Source of the DNA: Plasmodium coatneyi
Taxonomy: Eukaryota > Apicomplexa > Aconoidasida > Haemosporida > Plasmodiidae
DNA length: 64,000 nucleotides
Assembly (NCBI RefSeq): GCF_001680005.1
Contig: NC_033566.1
Span: forward strand, 992,001 to 1,056,000
Direction: 5' to 3'
Shown here: positions 11,313-22,241 of the stretch, piece by piece
Layout: each line of letters begins with the position of its first letter
Position numbering within the stretch: position 1 is the first letter of the stretch
Notes under the pieces: model-generated
Databases searched by the model: none
The model's input: the letters and a program-made list of their open reading frames with translations, nothing else
What the model was told of the DNA's origin: nothing
Translations under genes and position numbers: made by a program

Positions 11313-11571
11313 GATTCCGGGTTTAGGGAGGAAGGGTTTGTTCCAAAGGAAGGTGTTCCTATGGAAGATGTTCCTAAGGAATAGGTTCCAGGTTCAGGTT
11401 CCTGAGGAGGAAAATTTTCCTAAGGAACTGGATCAAAGTTCAGATTCCGGGTTTAGGGTTGATGTTCCTAAGGAACAGGTTCCAAGTTCAGATTCCGGGT
11501 TTAGGGAGGAAGACCTTGTTCCTGAGGAAGGTGTTCCTATGGAAGTGCTTCCTCAGGAAAATCAAAAATAG
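11250..11571 (+). pseudogene. Decayed remainder of the SICAvar cytoplasmic repeat tail
   Basis: After the stop at 11247 the repeat tail continues but is broken. It has a second TAA at 11310, a TAG near 11381, and then needs a frame change near 11385-11400. From there the normal repeat peptides reappear (SSDSGFRVDVPKEQ, EEDLVPEEGVPMEVLPQENQ) up to a TAG near 11569. In other SICA proteins this array is part of the open frame, so here about 100 residues of tail are no longer encoded unless rescued by splicing. Confidence 0.75.
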
Positions 11572-13778
11572 GAATCTGTTCTTCAGGAACATCTTCCTTA
11601 GGAAAAAGCAATTTGTAGCCATATTGTGGATGCTAATTCTTGGATTAGTGTTTAAGGAATGTAGGAAAGGGAAGAAAATGTGCATGACAAAGAAATTTAT
11701 TAGGACAGTCTATTACAAAACATTTGAGACATAGAACAGTATGGTGTGGTGCTATACCTGGAACGTTATATTATGCACACACCTAAGAAAAGATAAGGTC
11801 CCTGAGGGGGACATTGCACTTTTGTTTGTTTCTGTTTTTGCTAAATTTAATAAATCTTTCTCTGCAAACGCGTGACCACAAATTTTATTCTTATTTTTTC
11901 TTTTTTCTTTAGTGAATATTTATATAATGTAATATTTATACTATTACATGAATGTGCAGAGCTCCAATGCATCATTAAATAACAATGATATAAGTAAATT
12001 TCCGTTCATTTTTTGATCCTTGAGAAATTTATTAGATTAAGCGTTTCCTTTTTTTTTTGTTTACATTCATACATATTATTAATTCCGTATATAGGAACCC
12101 ATGTTTTGTGACATACAACAATTGAACACAATATTTGTTTAATTCCTCACCATTTCCCTTTCTTTTTTAAGTGAACTTTTTCTTCTTTTTTAATATATCC
12201 CATTTCCATGTGAATGTTGAAGTGTTGAAACAAAAATAATCCTCCGCAACGCACATATCAAAAATAAATGTGCCAATCGGAAGGATTATAATTTTTAATC
12301 CATACAGTGAAGATCTTAAAATGAGCATATAAAAAAAAAAAAAAAAATGAAGAACCGTTGCAGAGGCGTATTATATGTAGCATTACAGTAATGATGAAAA
12401 AACTGCTAAGGAGAACGAAAAAAAAAAAAAAAAAAAAAAAGAGAGAAAAAAAAAAATATAAAGGTGAATGAATCAGTGGGTGGGGTGTGTGTGTATAGGA
12501 TTTCGCATTTTAAGGTGTATTTGTAGGATTTCGTATTTTAGGGGTGTATTTGTGTAGGATTTCGCATTTTAAGGGTGTTTGTGTAGTATTACGCATTTTA
12601 GGAATGTGTATGTGTAGTATTTCGCATTTTAGGGTGTGTGTACGAGGATTTCGCATTTTAGGGTTGTGGGTGTAGGATTTCGCACTTTAGGATGTGAGGA
12701 TTCGGCACTTAAGATATAAGTTCCGGCTTTAGGGTGTAGGATTTCGAATTTAGGAATGTAATATTTTCCACAATTAAGGTTAAGTTTCGAGGGTGTAAGA
12801 ACAACAATATAGCCTGGCGTTTAGCTGTTTTAGGGTGTGATGTAAACAATACGCCTGATGTATTTATCTGTTTTAGGTTGTAAGGATAACAATGTGCCCT
12901 GGTGTTCAACTGTTTTAGGGTGTAAGAACAACAATGTGGCTTGCTATTTAGCTGTTCTAGGGACGTGTATACACCTAAGGTATGAATACAAAAAAAAAAA
13001 AAAAAAAAAAAAAAAACAGAAAAAAATTCCCCTAAGTTCATTCACTCTGGTGCGTGTACACACATGTGTCACTACTACATTTGTGTTTGTGCATACATGG
13101 TTTGTTGTGCAATTGCTTCATCATGCTGCCTCCTTTTACCCTTAAACAATCTCCATCACACACAGTTATGCATCCATTTTTTCAACACTGTTTATATGTT
13201 GTTATAAGCATGATGAAAGATGCGGCATGGAGGAAAAAAAAAAAACGTAAAAACTGATTGGCCGTACACAGATTAAAAAGAAGAAAGAAGAAAGTAAAAA
13301 AACATATATAAATGCACAACATTAGTTAATTTTTTTCCTTCGCATAAACCCGGAAGAATTGAAATTTTCAACATTTTAGGTTATGACCCTTTTCAGATTG
13401 TAAAGGAATCGCCACAAGCTACTTTCCTTTATAAGTATTGCGCAGCCATCGCACATATGTGTGTACATCTGCGACGGTGTACATAGCACATGACCAAGTG
13501 GACCCCCGCGGATCTCCATTCTACATCACCCCAAAACTGAAAATAAAAAAAGGTGTAATTAGCAGGAAAGGGAAAAAAATATAGTATTAAAAAAAGTACC
13601 TCGTTCAAAAAACGAATTTTTTTTTTACTCCCCTTGGATCATTCAAGGTGATAAGTCTGCCCATACGCAAATAGCGCATAGTACATACATACTTATATGT
13701 ATGCAATTTTTGCGGGTTTCTTCTCCTATACCCGAAAGACGCCATTAAAACGCACGTAACCTCCCCCCGAATGCCAAA
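11572..13778. other. Intergenic region between SICAvar and NAPRTase with an orphan repeat block
   Basis: No gene that I can support. A short frame at about 11600-11734 continues in the tail context but shows no domain. Poly-A tracts occur near 12420-12440 and 12990-13016. The structured part is the repeat block at 12440-12960, listed separately. The last 500 bp precede the NAPRTase start and presumably hold its promoter. Confidence 0.6.
12440..12960 (+). repeat. Orphan SICAvar-intron-like repeat block outside any gene
   Basis: It begins with AAAGGTGAATGAATCAGTG, the same leader found just before the repeats of intron 6 (near 9233). About ten copies of the GGATTTCGCATTTTAGGG unit follow, then five decayed GTTTTAGGGTGTAAG..AACAA units (12780-12960). 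No SICAvar exon is visible around it, so it looks like a remnant of a second SICAvar gene or a copied intron. Confidence 0.8.
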
Positions 13779-13782
13779 ATGA
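13771..13782 (+). promoter_or_regulatory. Minimal uORF of NAPRTase with ATGA overlap
   Basis: ATG CCA AAA TGA is a three-codon uORF. Its TGA overlaps the main ATG at 13779. Scanning ribosomes would meet it first if the mRNA includes 13771, which is very likely because it lies only 8 bases upstream. Confidence 0.5.
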
Positions 13783-15800
13783 GCAATGACCATTTTAGCG
13801 GAAAGAATGGGATTTCCGCTGGTGAGCAGCCGTACCTGAAGGAAAAGGCGGATGGAACAGTAGGGGGAAATTCCAACCTAATGGATAACGTAAGGATTGA
13901 TAAGAACAGCAACTCCCTCTACGTGTATGATATCCCAATTACAGAATCCGATTTAAGACAACTTGTAATGTTAAAAAAGGAAAAAGGCGAAGCGGATGTA
14001 ACAGAGCAAAGTTGCGTGGATTCGTCGGTAAAGGTGTACCCCATGGAAATACAGAAAAGGAAAATGGAAGTCCCCAAATATGCACCCAATGCAACATGTT
14101 CGAACGTATTAAATTACGAACAAGGAAGCAGCTGCCCAGCGGAAAAACTTAAAATGGTTTCCCTGGTTAACTGCACGAAATTTATAATAGAAAATAGGAT
14201 TAACAAAGATATAGACATACCACACAGTAACACTGTTAATGCACTGTTCATGGATTACTACCATTTGGTAATGGCGTACACATTCTTTAGGCAGAAGAAG
14301 CATGAACAGGAATCCACGTTTGAAATTTACTTTAGGAAGTGCCCCTTTAATGGAAAATTTGCAATTCTAGGGGGAGTGTACGAAGCTATAAAATATATCA
14401 ATTCGTTCCGATTTACACAAACACAGTTAGAATTTGTTAGAAAAAAAATGTCGCACTATCAGGATATTGATTTGTTCATAAATTACTTGAAAGGATTAAG
14501 TGGAAGAGATGTGTCTCTTTATTGTATAGAGGAAGGATCCATAGTATTTCCTCATGAACCTTTAGTGGTAATCCAGGGCCCATTACTTATATGTCAAATT
14601 TTGGAAAGTGCCTTACTGAATATGATAAATTATCCTACCCTGATAGCTACAAATAGTATGCTTTATAAAATTTCCATAAATCATAAACCGCTAGCCGAAT
14701 TTGGTTGTAGGAGAGCCCAAGGTCCAGATGGTGCACTAAGTGGAACTAGGTATTCTGCAGTTGGCTGCGATTTCACATCGAACGTCTATGCGTCCTTCCT
14801 TTATGACATTCCAATAATAGGAACCATGTCCCATTCGTTTATCTCCTCTTATCAGCATGGCGAAACGTTGCATAGCAAATATCTAGACAACCATGACTTC
14901 CTCAGCATTGTACATAAGAATAAGGAGATAATCCACAAACTGTACAACTGCGAATTTGCAAAAGAGAGTGAACTGACCGCTTTTGTCGCATTTGCGCAAA
15001 TTAACCCAAAAATTTTTATCTGTCTTATAGATACATATGACTCCTTAAAATCCGGGATTTACAACTTCCTCATCGTTGCCTTATCTTTGCATGAAATAAA
15101 TTACAAGCCAATTGGAATCAGACTCGATTCTGGTGATTTAGGTTACCTCACAAAGGAGTGCAAAAAAATATTTATTGATGTGTCTGAAAAGTTAAATGTC
15201 CCATTTCGTGATTTAAAAATATGCATTAGTAACGATCTTAACGAGCAAGTAATAAAAGAATTACACGCACAAGAACACCATGTGGATATTTTTGCCATTG
15301 GTACAAATCTAATCACATGTCAGTCGCAGCCGTCTCTAGGACTTGTATACAAACTTGTCGAGATTAACAAACACCCCTGCTTTAAATTAACAAATGAAAA
15401 TAAAAAAGCTAATTTTCCCTATCGAAAGATGGTCTACCGATTATACACAGATGATAATTTAGCTTCTCATGATGTTATACAACATTTTGATGAAGCACCC
15501 CCTTCGGAGAATCAACAAATTGCCTGTGTCAATGTCCTGGATGGAAATAAGCAATTTTCCATTACCCCCAAAAAGGTGGAACAGAAATTACATCTCATAT
15601 GGGATCATGGAAAATTACTAACTCAGTTAAAAACCGTCACTGTGTTGAAGCAGTACACACATAGTGAAATAGCTAGATTTAATAAGGAGCATTTCGCGAC
15701 CTCCTCACCGCTTCCTTACGATGTTGTCTTCTCGACTAACTATCACAAAATGTATGAAAAGTTGCTCGTAAAGAATTCCCATGTGTCAACATCACTGTAG
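13779..15800 (+). CDS. Nicotinate phosphoribosyltransferase (NAPRTase)
   Basis: A single-exon gene of 673 codons. It catalyses nicotinate + PRPP + ATP to nicotinate mononucleotide, the first step of the Preiss-Handler NAD salvage route; Plasmodium is known to depend on host niacin. Family marks include SLYCIEEGSIVFPHEPLVVI, EFGCRRAQGPDGA, the region around the phosphorylated-histidine position (IIGTMSHSF, near residue 350), IGIRLDSGDLG (phosphate-binding strand) and FAIGTNLITC. The first 110 residues are a poorly conserved extension. Length is somewhat above bacterial PncB because of this extension and a lysine-rich C-terminal part. It lies on the same strand as the flanking DnaJ and GNAT genes but is separated from DnaJ by the SICAvar insertion. 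Confidence 0.95.
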   Translation: MSNDHFSGKNGISAGEQPYLKEKADGTVGGNSNLMDNVRIDKNSNSLYVYDIPITESDLRQLVMLKKEKGEADVTEQSCVDSSVKVYPMEIQKRKMEVPKYAPNATCSNVLNYEQGSSCPAEKLKMVSLVNCTKFIIENRINKDIDIPHSNTVNALFMDYYHLVMAYTFFRQKKHEQESTFEIYFRKCPFNGKFAILGGVYEAIKYINSFRFTQTQLEFVRKKMSHYQDIDLFINYLKGLSGRDVSLYCIEEGSIVFPHEPLVVIQGPLLICQILESALLNMINYPTLIATNSMLYKISINHKPLAEFGCRRAQGPDGALSGTRYSAVGCDFTSNVYASFLYDIPIIGTMSHSFISSYQHGETLHSKYLDNHDFLSIVHKNKEIIHKLYNCEFAKESELTAFVAFAQINPKIFICLIDTYDSLKSGIYNFLIVALSLHEINYKPIGIRLDSGDLGYLTKECKKIFIDVSEKLNVPFRDLKICISNDLNEQVIKELHAQEHHVDIFAIGTNLITCQSQPSLGLVYKLVEINKHPCFKLTNENKKANFPYRKMVYRLYTDDNLASHDVIQHFDEAPPSENQQIACVNVLDGNKQFSITPKKVEQKLHLIWDHGKLLTQLKTVTVLKQYTHSEIARFNKEHFATSSPLPYDVVFSTNYHKMYEKLLVKNSHVSTSL

Positions 15801-16973
15801 ATCCTGCGAAGGGATGGGGGAGAGGTAGGTCTTTCCTGTGTGCAAACTTGGATGGAAGGGACTACACCAATGTTGGGATGTCCAACCAAATAAGGCGTAT
15901 AAGCAAAATCTACTCTTTTACAAACGAACAAACCGCGCGTACTTTTTAAAATCGTGAGTATTTCACCATCTGTATCTGCTTCGCTTATACTACGAATTGA
16001 TTTGTGTAGGCAGCTTTTTTCGACAAATATCGTTTGAAGCGCTTTTCTCTATACAACGCTGGTCACTCAACCTCTCCATCCGGGGAGAATTAAATGCCAT
16101 TCGATATATGCCCCCCTTGAGGTGATACCAACATGAACACAATAGCAAGTCTGCCCTCATACGCAATGAATGTATATTTTTTACATCATTTTTGCATACA
16201 CATTTTTGAGTGTCACTTTTTTTAATTTTTTTTTTTCCGCCAATAATTCGTCCGAATTGGGACCTGATGGCAAAAAACGCCTTTGCATGTAGTAACTTCT
16301 TTCCTCTTTAAAATTTTACTTTTATGAACCCCTCCCACGCTATGCACATTGAAACGAAAAAGACTGAACGAACTGGAGTGCAGTTATAAACGCCCACGTA
16401 GCTATCACAACGGTGTGTATATCTTTTTTTAAATGAAAAAAAATATATTTTTTTTTAAATTAAAGCGTCGCACATGGGACACACCCATGTTGACCGGCAC
16501 AACGAAATTGAAGTAGAAACATCGTAAGAAACTTCTAACCCCTTTTTGCGAAGATAAGCACACGCAGATGATTGTTACCCCTGTGTTGGCATTACATATG
16601 CACATAAAAGTATATACTTGCATATGGCCGCACTGTTAGATCACCGACTTTACACATTTTTCGGCGGAGCAAGATGAGCAGACCTCGCAGGAGTGGAAAA
16701 CTTTTGCTCCGTTGATCTGAAGAAAGGGTAATCATCAAGTAGTTTCCGAAAAAGTCAAATTTTTGTGAAGGTGCTGCATATTGGGCACTATTTTTTTTTT
16801 TTTATCACCTCCTTAGGGAGATGATGCTATGTGAAGAAACCTCCTATGATGTTTTCCCGACGGTGTATCTTTTTCAGGTTATGGATAAAAATTGGGCCCT
16901 CTTTTTTCCTTCTTTTCCCCTTTGTGTAATTCACTCAATCACACTTAAGTGAACCGTGTTAGTGACATGCAAA
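15801..16973. other. Intergenic region between NAPRTase and GNAT genes
   Basis: No supported gene. It is AT-rich with short T and A runs near 16218, 16438 and 16790. An upstream ATG at 16967 begins an out-of-frame uORF that overlaps the GNAT start. Confidence 0.6.
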
Positions 16974-17828
16974 ATGGAAAACAGCAAAGAAAAAAACATC
17001 CCCGTGATAACTAAACCTGATGAATGGAAGAGATCGTATTTAGACGTGCTAAACAAGAAAAGGGTACTGTACAAGTACGTTTTCCTTATTAACAATTACA
17101 AGTTTAAATTTAAGGTAATATCCACTTACTATGAATACCTAACCGTTTGCAACAGTCTCCTGCGAGATGTTACAACGTGCAATTTATTTTTTGGAGCCAC
17201 AATCTTCTTTGAAATGTTGGGGAAATCCTTTTATTATCCGTATGTCCTCTATATGTACGATAAGGACAATTCGTGTGGGGAAAATGTTGCAGAGTTTAAC
17301 CCTCCGAAATTTTTAAAATCGTCCATTTTGGGCATAGAAGACATCATAAAAAAGGGAATAGAAAAAAACAAAAAGTACTTCAAAGAGGGGGACGTAATGC
17401 ACAATACGAAAGCAATACTAAATGGAAGTGATATCCCAGAGGAACTAAAAAAATATAACTTAGACGGGAAACATATTGTGGGTTACACAGAAATGTATTT
17501 GCTGTTTCACATGGGGAGATTCTTCGACTCACGCATTGAAAGACTTGTGGTCGATAAGAACTATCGAAACAGAGGATTCGGTCTGTTAATTATGTATATA
17601 AGTATCTATGTGCTGAAATACATATACCAATGCAACAGATGCGACTTGACTGTGGATAACGAGATCGCCCTAAGAATTTACAAAAAACTGAACTTCCTCA
17701 ACGTTCAAACGCAGGTGTATCGCTTGCATTTGCACTGCAATTATAACTACCTTCCGGAAAATGCTTCCATGGAAAATGACACGAATAATATACAGTCCTT
17801 CATGGATAACATTACAGCTAGGAGGTAG
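16974..17828 (+). CDS. GNAT-family N-acetyltransferase, substrate unknown
   Basis: A gene of 284 codons starting at the first in-frame ATG (MENSKEKN). The acetyl-CoA pyrophosphate loop (motif A) is visible near residue 200: IERLVVDKNYRNRGFGLLI, matching R-x-x-G-x-G/A. It is followed by DLTVDNEIALRIYKKLNFLN, the motif B region typical of GNAT enzymes. An inserted stretch (about residues 100-160) is charged and probably parasite-specific. The N-terminal third has no recognisable domain. The fold shows that acetyl-CoA is the donor, but not whether the acceptor is a protein, amino sugar or polyamine. It is convergent with the RAP gene, whose stop lies about 315 bp away. Confidence 0.85.
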   Translation: MENSKEKNIPVITKPDEWKRSYLDVLNKKRVLYKYVFLINNYKFKFKVISTYYEYLTVCNSLLRDVTTCNLFFGATIFFEMLGKSFYYPYVLYMYDKDNSCGENVAEFNPPKFLKSSILGIEDIIKKGIEKNKKYFKEGDVMHNTKAILNGSDIPEELKKYNLDGKHIVGYTEMYLLFHMGRFFDSRIERLVVDKNYRNRGFGLLIMYISIYVLKYIYQCNRCDLTVDNEIALRIYKKLNFLNVQTQVYRLHLHCNYNYLPENASMENDTNNIQSFMDNITARR

Positions 17829-18142
17829 GCAATTGGGGGGAGCAGGTTACCCCTCTACGCTGTTCCATTTTGTACACGCTAGTTCGGGTATACATAATCG
17901 CGGTATCCACAGTGGTAGCACCCATGAAAAACACCATTTTTCGAAGTCACAATTTTATCACATCCAATTATTCCTTTTCCCTGGTGGAAGTGACTATTTG
18001 ATGGTATTCCCACGGTAGCACTTGTTCAACTGCACTTTTCTTGAAGTGCAACTTTTGAATCAGTTGAAGCGTTTTTTAGAATGAAGGCAGCCGCGTGCTT
18101 CCTATTATTCGCAGTTCAAGACATGGATTATGTGCGCGGATT
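17829..18142. other. Short convergent gap between GNAT and RAP genes
   Basis: About 314 bp holding the 3' ends of two convergent genes. No coding pattern or structure is seen. Transcripts from the two genes may overlap here. Confidence 0.6.
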
Positions 18143-21100
18143 CTACGCGTGGATCCTTTTCGCCAAGTATTCCTTCTTCTCCTCAGCACTTTTTAGATTA
18201 TTCCAATCCAGGTACGACACTAGAATTAATTTATACTTTTTGCTCAGCAAGTAATACTTTATCAGGTTTAGGGCATCGAGTTTTTCGCCTGACCTTTTCA
18301 AGTTGTTGTCGTAGTAGTAATGGTTGCTTCCGTTAATTTCTATGCATACCTAAGGTGGGAACAGAAAAGGGAAGGACGTGCACACTTGTGTCTTAACTAA
18401 ACGTGTCGCATGTGCGAACAAAATTGTATTCAAGTATGCAAATCATTTGCGTTACCGAATTGTTAATGACGATATCCACGGTGTATATTCCGTCCATGAA
18501 TGGGACCTACGGGGAAAAAGCGGTGAAAAAAATGGTAATGAAGGAGCAACAAAGGGGTAAAAAGGTTGTTAAATTTTTGTGAAGAATTCACGGAAAGCTG
18601 ATAAACGGAGAGTCACTTCCAGGACGCACACTCCGAATAGCTCCTCCCGTACACATATGCGACCGTTGCGCGATCATTACCTCGCACTGCACATTTTTAA
18701 CGCCCAGTGAAAGCAGCGTGGACAGGACTTCTCTGTGAAAACTGGACGAATGCACATTTGCAAGATCCCTGTTGATTTGCATGCGACATTTTTTTACGTA
18801 ATCAATTAACTGCTCATTTGAGGCTGCCTTATCTTCACACCTGTGCACAAACTGCGTGCACAGATTGTACCTTTCGTACTTTTCCTTTTTATAAAAATTG
18901 TTTATATACTTGACAAAAAAAGTGACGTTATTTAGGATGTGCTTGCTGCGTTCGCTTAAGGGGGTGTGTGATTCGGTTTTTCTATCACCTGGGTTGTTTT
19001 TTAAAAATAAATTTATACTGTGTGGAAGGCCTGGTGAACTGTTTCCTCCACCAGGTTGGGCAATTAGCGCCTCCCCAATTGGTAATTCCTCTAAACCCAC
19101 TTTGTTACATCCGTAGGAACTATGCAGGCGCTGCAGGTACGCCACGAAGTAGACATTAAAAATGTACACTTGGTACAGGCACTGAATTGGAAGGTACAGC
19201 GCTTCATTCGTGTCCCTTCTCCTTAGAATGATGTTGTTTTTTTCGCTGAAGTACCAGTAGTGGTTTTTTCTGAGTGGGTTATTCATGCAGGTGAGAATGT
19301 CTTGGTGGAAATATGAGTGTTCATTGCTCTTAGGTTGGTCCTCATCCAGCTGGCTATCGCCAACGGTGCGGTTTCCATCACCGATTGGCTGAGTTCTACA
19401 ACCGGTGAGGCGTCCTTCCCCGAAGTAACCAAACACATAGCCGTGCAAACACTCCAACAATTTGTTCACATTTTTAAAATCAATTTTATCAAAACCCAAA
19501 ATGGTGTAACTGCTGAGCATATTCGGTATGACGTTGGCCATTTTGTAATTTGGTACTGCTACAAAGTTGCCGATACATTCGTTTATTTGCTTCAGAATTT
19601 CGTTCAAATTCTGGACAATTTTTTCCTCCCCCATCCGTTTTGCATTCTCACCGTTGTACTCATTCAGGAAGATTCGGTTTGTCTCCTCCTGATGAGTGCA
19701 ACTGCGGGGAGGACCATCTTGGGGGAAAAACACCCCATCGTACGTACTCAGATTAACAGCAAAGACGTTAAGCTTCGATAGGGAGATGAGCAAACTCGTG
19801 TACTCGAAAAAATGCAACTCCCCCGAGTGTTCACTAATTTTTTCTAAACATGTGCCGATCATATCCAAATTTCGGTACCTCAGTTTGGCAAACGAATTTA
19901 GTAAATTTACGTAAATTGAACAAGGCAATATTTTCCTTCCTACTTTGCACCTATTCAATATCTCCAACAACATATGAATTACATTTTTGTTTTGTCCCCT
20001 TTTGCTGTACATATTTAGCAGTAAAATGTGAGTGTCCATTTGATCGCCGTGTTCCTCGCATTCGCCATTTGGGCAATGAACGTTTTGGAAATACCCATCA
20101 GTGCCTTCCCTTTCGTTCTTCCCATTGTTTGGTATGTTAAGGCGGTTATACAGCATATGTTTTTTCTCACTTGAGTATGTTCCACTTGTGTGTACTGTAT
20201 GTAGCGTGCTATCCTGTCCCTTCTTCACATCGCATTCTTCCGTTTTTTTATCACAAATAGCTGCGCTGACTCCAGTTTGGGGGTGTCCATCCAAGATTCC
20301 CCCACCCAGAAGTAACTTCAACTTGGTAATTACAATACTGTCTACATAACTTTGTAATTTTTTTAAGTATAATTCTTCAAACATTTGGTTCACAAAAATA
20401 TTGCCCATCTGATAGAAGAAATAAAGCAGCATGCTGAGATCTTTCAAACTGCATAAGGAATAAAGTTTGTCCAATGAGATAGATGTAACCATTTGAATGA
20501 CCAGACATGTTAGACTGCCTAAATTGTTCCTTACAACATTTGTATATCTACCACTTAGATGTACCCTATGGTAGTTTTTGCTCAACTCATTCTGCATCTG
20601 GTACACAAAAATAAAGCTCTTCATTATGTTCAGTACCGCATCGATGTTAAAAAGGTGCACTTTATTTTTTAAGTACAAATAGAATAAGGAATCCACATCT
20701 CCAAAAGTGAAGATGCGAATTTTGACCAACTCGGTTAAGCTTTGTAGTTCACTCGATTTATCACTTCGGCAGAGGGAAGCTTCATTTGGTCTTCTTTTCA
20801 TAGTGACTTGCACATTTTGCAACAATTTAGGGTGACTAGCTTCTTCCCCTTCGAACTCTTCCTCCTCATATTTACGGCTCAACACGTGTAAAACTTTACC
20901 GTATATAAGATCGACAAAGTTCTTGCTTCTAACACTACTGTGCTGATCCACGTGCTGAAGAATTGCCTTCAATTTTAGCTTCCTCCCATTATGGATAAAA
21001 GGAATACCTTCTATAACGCTAATTATATCATCGCTTTGCGCATATTTCAGGTTATTTCCATTGATACTGTTAAGATCTGCTTCGTTGTGAACTGCACTTT

Positions 21101-22241
21101 TCCCTATGACGTTTCTGCTGCTAGTGATACTGGTAAGGTTCCCTTTCTTTTCAAGACCCCCATAGTAAACCGTCACCAGCGTTAAAACCAGATCATGCAC
21201 ATTGTTCATATCTGGATGTTTTGCTAAAAAAAATTTCATAATGTTTAACAGATGCACGTCATCCGGTTGATAAAAAAAATGGAAGAGAAGGGTAACATAT
21301 TTGTAGTGGCTATCACTTCCCCTGTCTAAGTTTATGCAGTTAAAATAGAACAGAAATTTGAGCTTGTTTAGGAAGACCTTATTTGTGTGTTTTGACCCCT
21401 TCATGGTGTTGACAATGAGGTAGATCTCGTTGAAGTTTATGTTCCTGACGAAGACTTCCTCGCGTCTTTGCCATTCCACGTGGGGGTTTGAACACGGATT
21501 GCCACGCGGATTCCCTTCGTCATCCATGCCGAACATATCGTTTATTACAATTGTGCTTACCTTGCCCGTTTCGTCGTTACTCGTTTTGTCACCCGAAATA
21601 GGCGACGCGGAAGCTGCGGTATCCCCCCTCAGAGCATAGTCCTTATACAGTGGACTCACATAGTTGTTATAATAAATGATGTAGTCCAACTTGGTGCTCA
21701 AAATGTTTACTAGCGTTTTCACTACTTCACAATTTGCATACCCAAAATGACAGAAGGCATGCAGAATGTAGGATATCCTCACAATGTACACATTTTCAAA
21801 GGGGTCTCTTTGTGCCTTATTCGCTTGGCATAGTGGATTTAACTCGTTAACGGTCTTTTCCAGCTTATTCATCAAGACAACATCGCGAAGGTTATACTTC
21901 ACGAGGGTCTTTAAAATGAAGTATATTTTGTTAAGGCTCCATTGTTCGTTCAGTAGTTTAACCCTGTACAGATAATTCCTAATGACATCTTCGCTGACAC
22001 TACACTCAGTTACGTGTTTCAGATTTTCAATTAAATTTATGGGATCCAAATTATTGATAATGTTTTTATTGCATAAATTTTTTAAAAAGTTTGTCCCATT
22101 GGTACTATCAGTTACACCTTTCTTTTTCTTCTTCTTTAGTTTCGTGTGAAATGCATAGAAGTTACTTTTCCCCCCTCCTCCCCTTCTTTCAAAATTCGTT
22201 AAACAGGTTGTGATTATTTTTGTGCCCTTTAATATATTCAT
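18143..22241 (-). CDS. RAP-domain protein (organelle RNA-binding family), 3 exons
   Basis: On the minus strand: exon 1 22241-18681 (1187 codons), exon 2 18506-18456 (17 codons), exon 3 18349-18143 (68 codons plus stop), about 1272 aa. All junctions are phase 0 with GTAATG and GTAACG donors. Exon 1 alone would read through to a false stop at 18588. The two small exons supply the end of the protein: YTVDIVINNS then CIEINGSNHYYYDNN and LILVSYLDWNNL, the signature of the RAP domain (an endonuclease-like fold found in FASTK and apicomplexan organelle proteins). Exon 1 is an alpha-helical repeat array with low-complexity inserts. The N-terminus (residues 1-30) is basic and aliphatic, compatible with mitochondrial targeting. 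RAP proteins act on organelle rRNA or mRNA; the target here is unknown. Confidence 0.88.

Noticed and set aside
11600..11734. Short plus-strand frame after the SICAvar tail as a separate gene
   Set aside because: No ATG context, domain or splice support. It is more likely former tail or 3' UTR sequence.
9255..12760. CRISPR-like arrays of 29-bp repeats
   Set aside because: The units are contiguous, degenerate tandem repeats without unique spacers, and this is a eukaryotic nuclear genome.
19317..19781. 154-codon plus-strand frame inside the RAP gene
   Set aside because: It is antisense to a well-supported coding exon and has no domain of its own.
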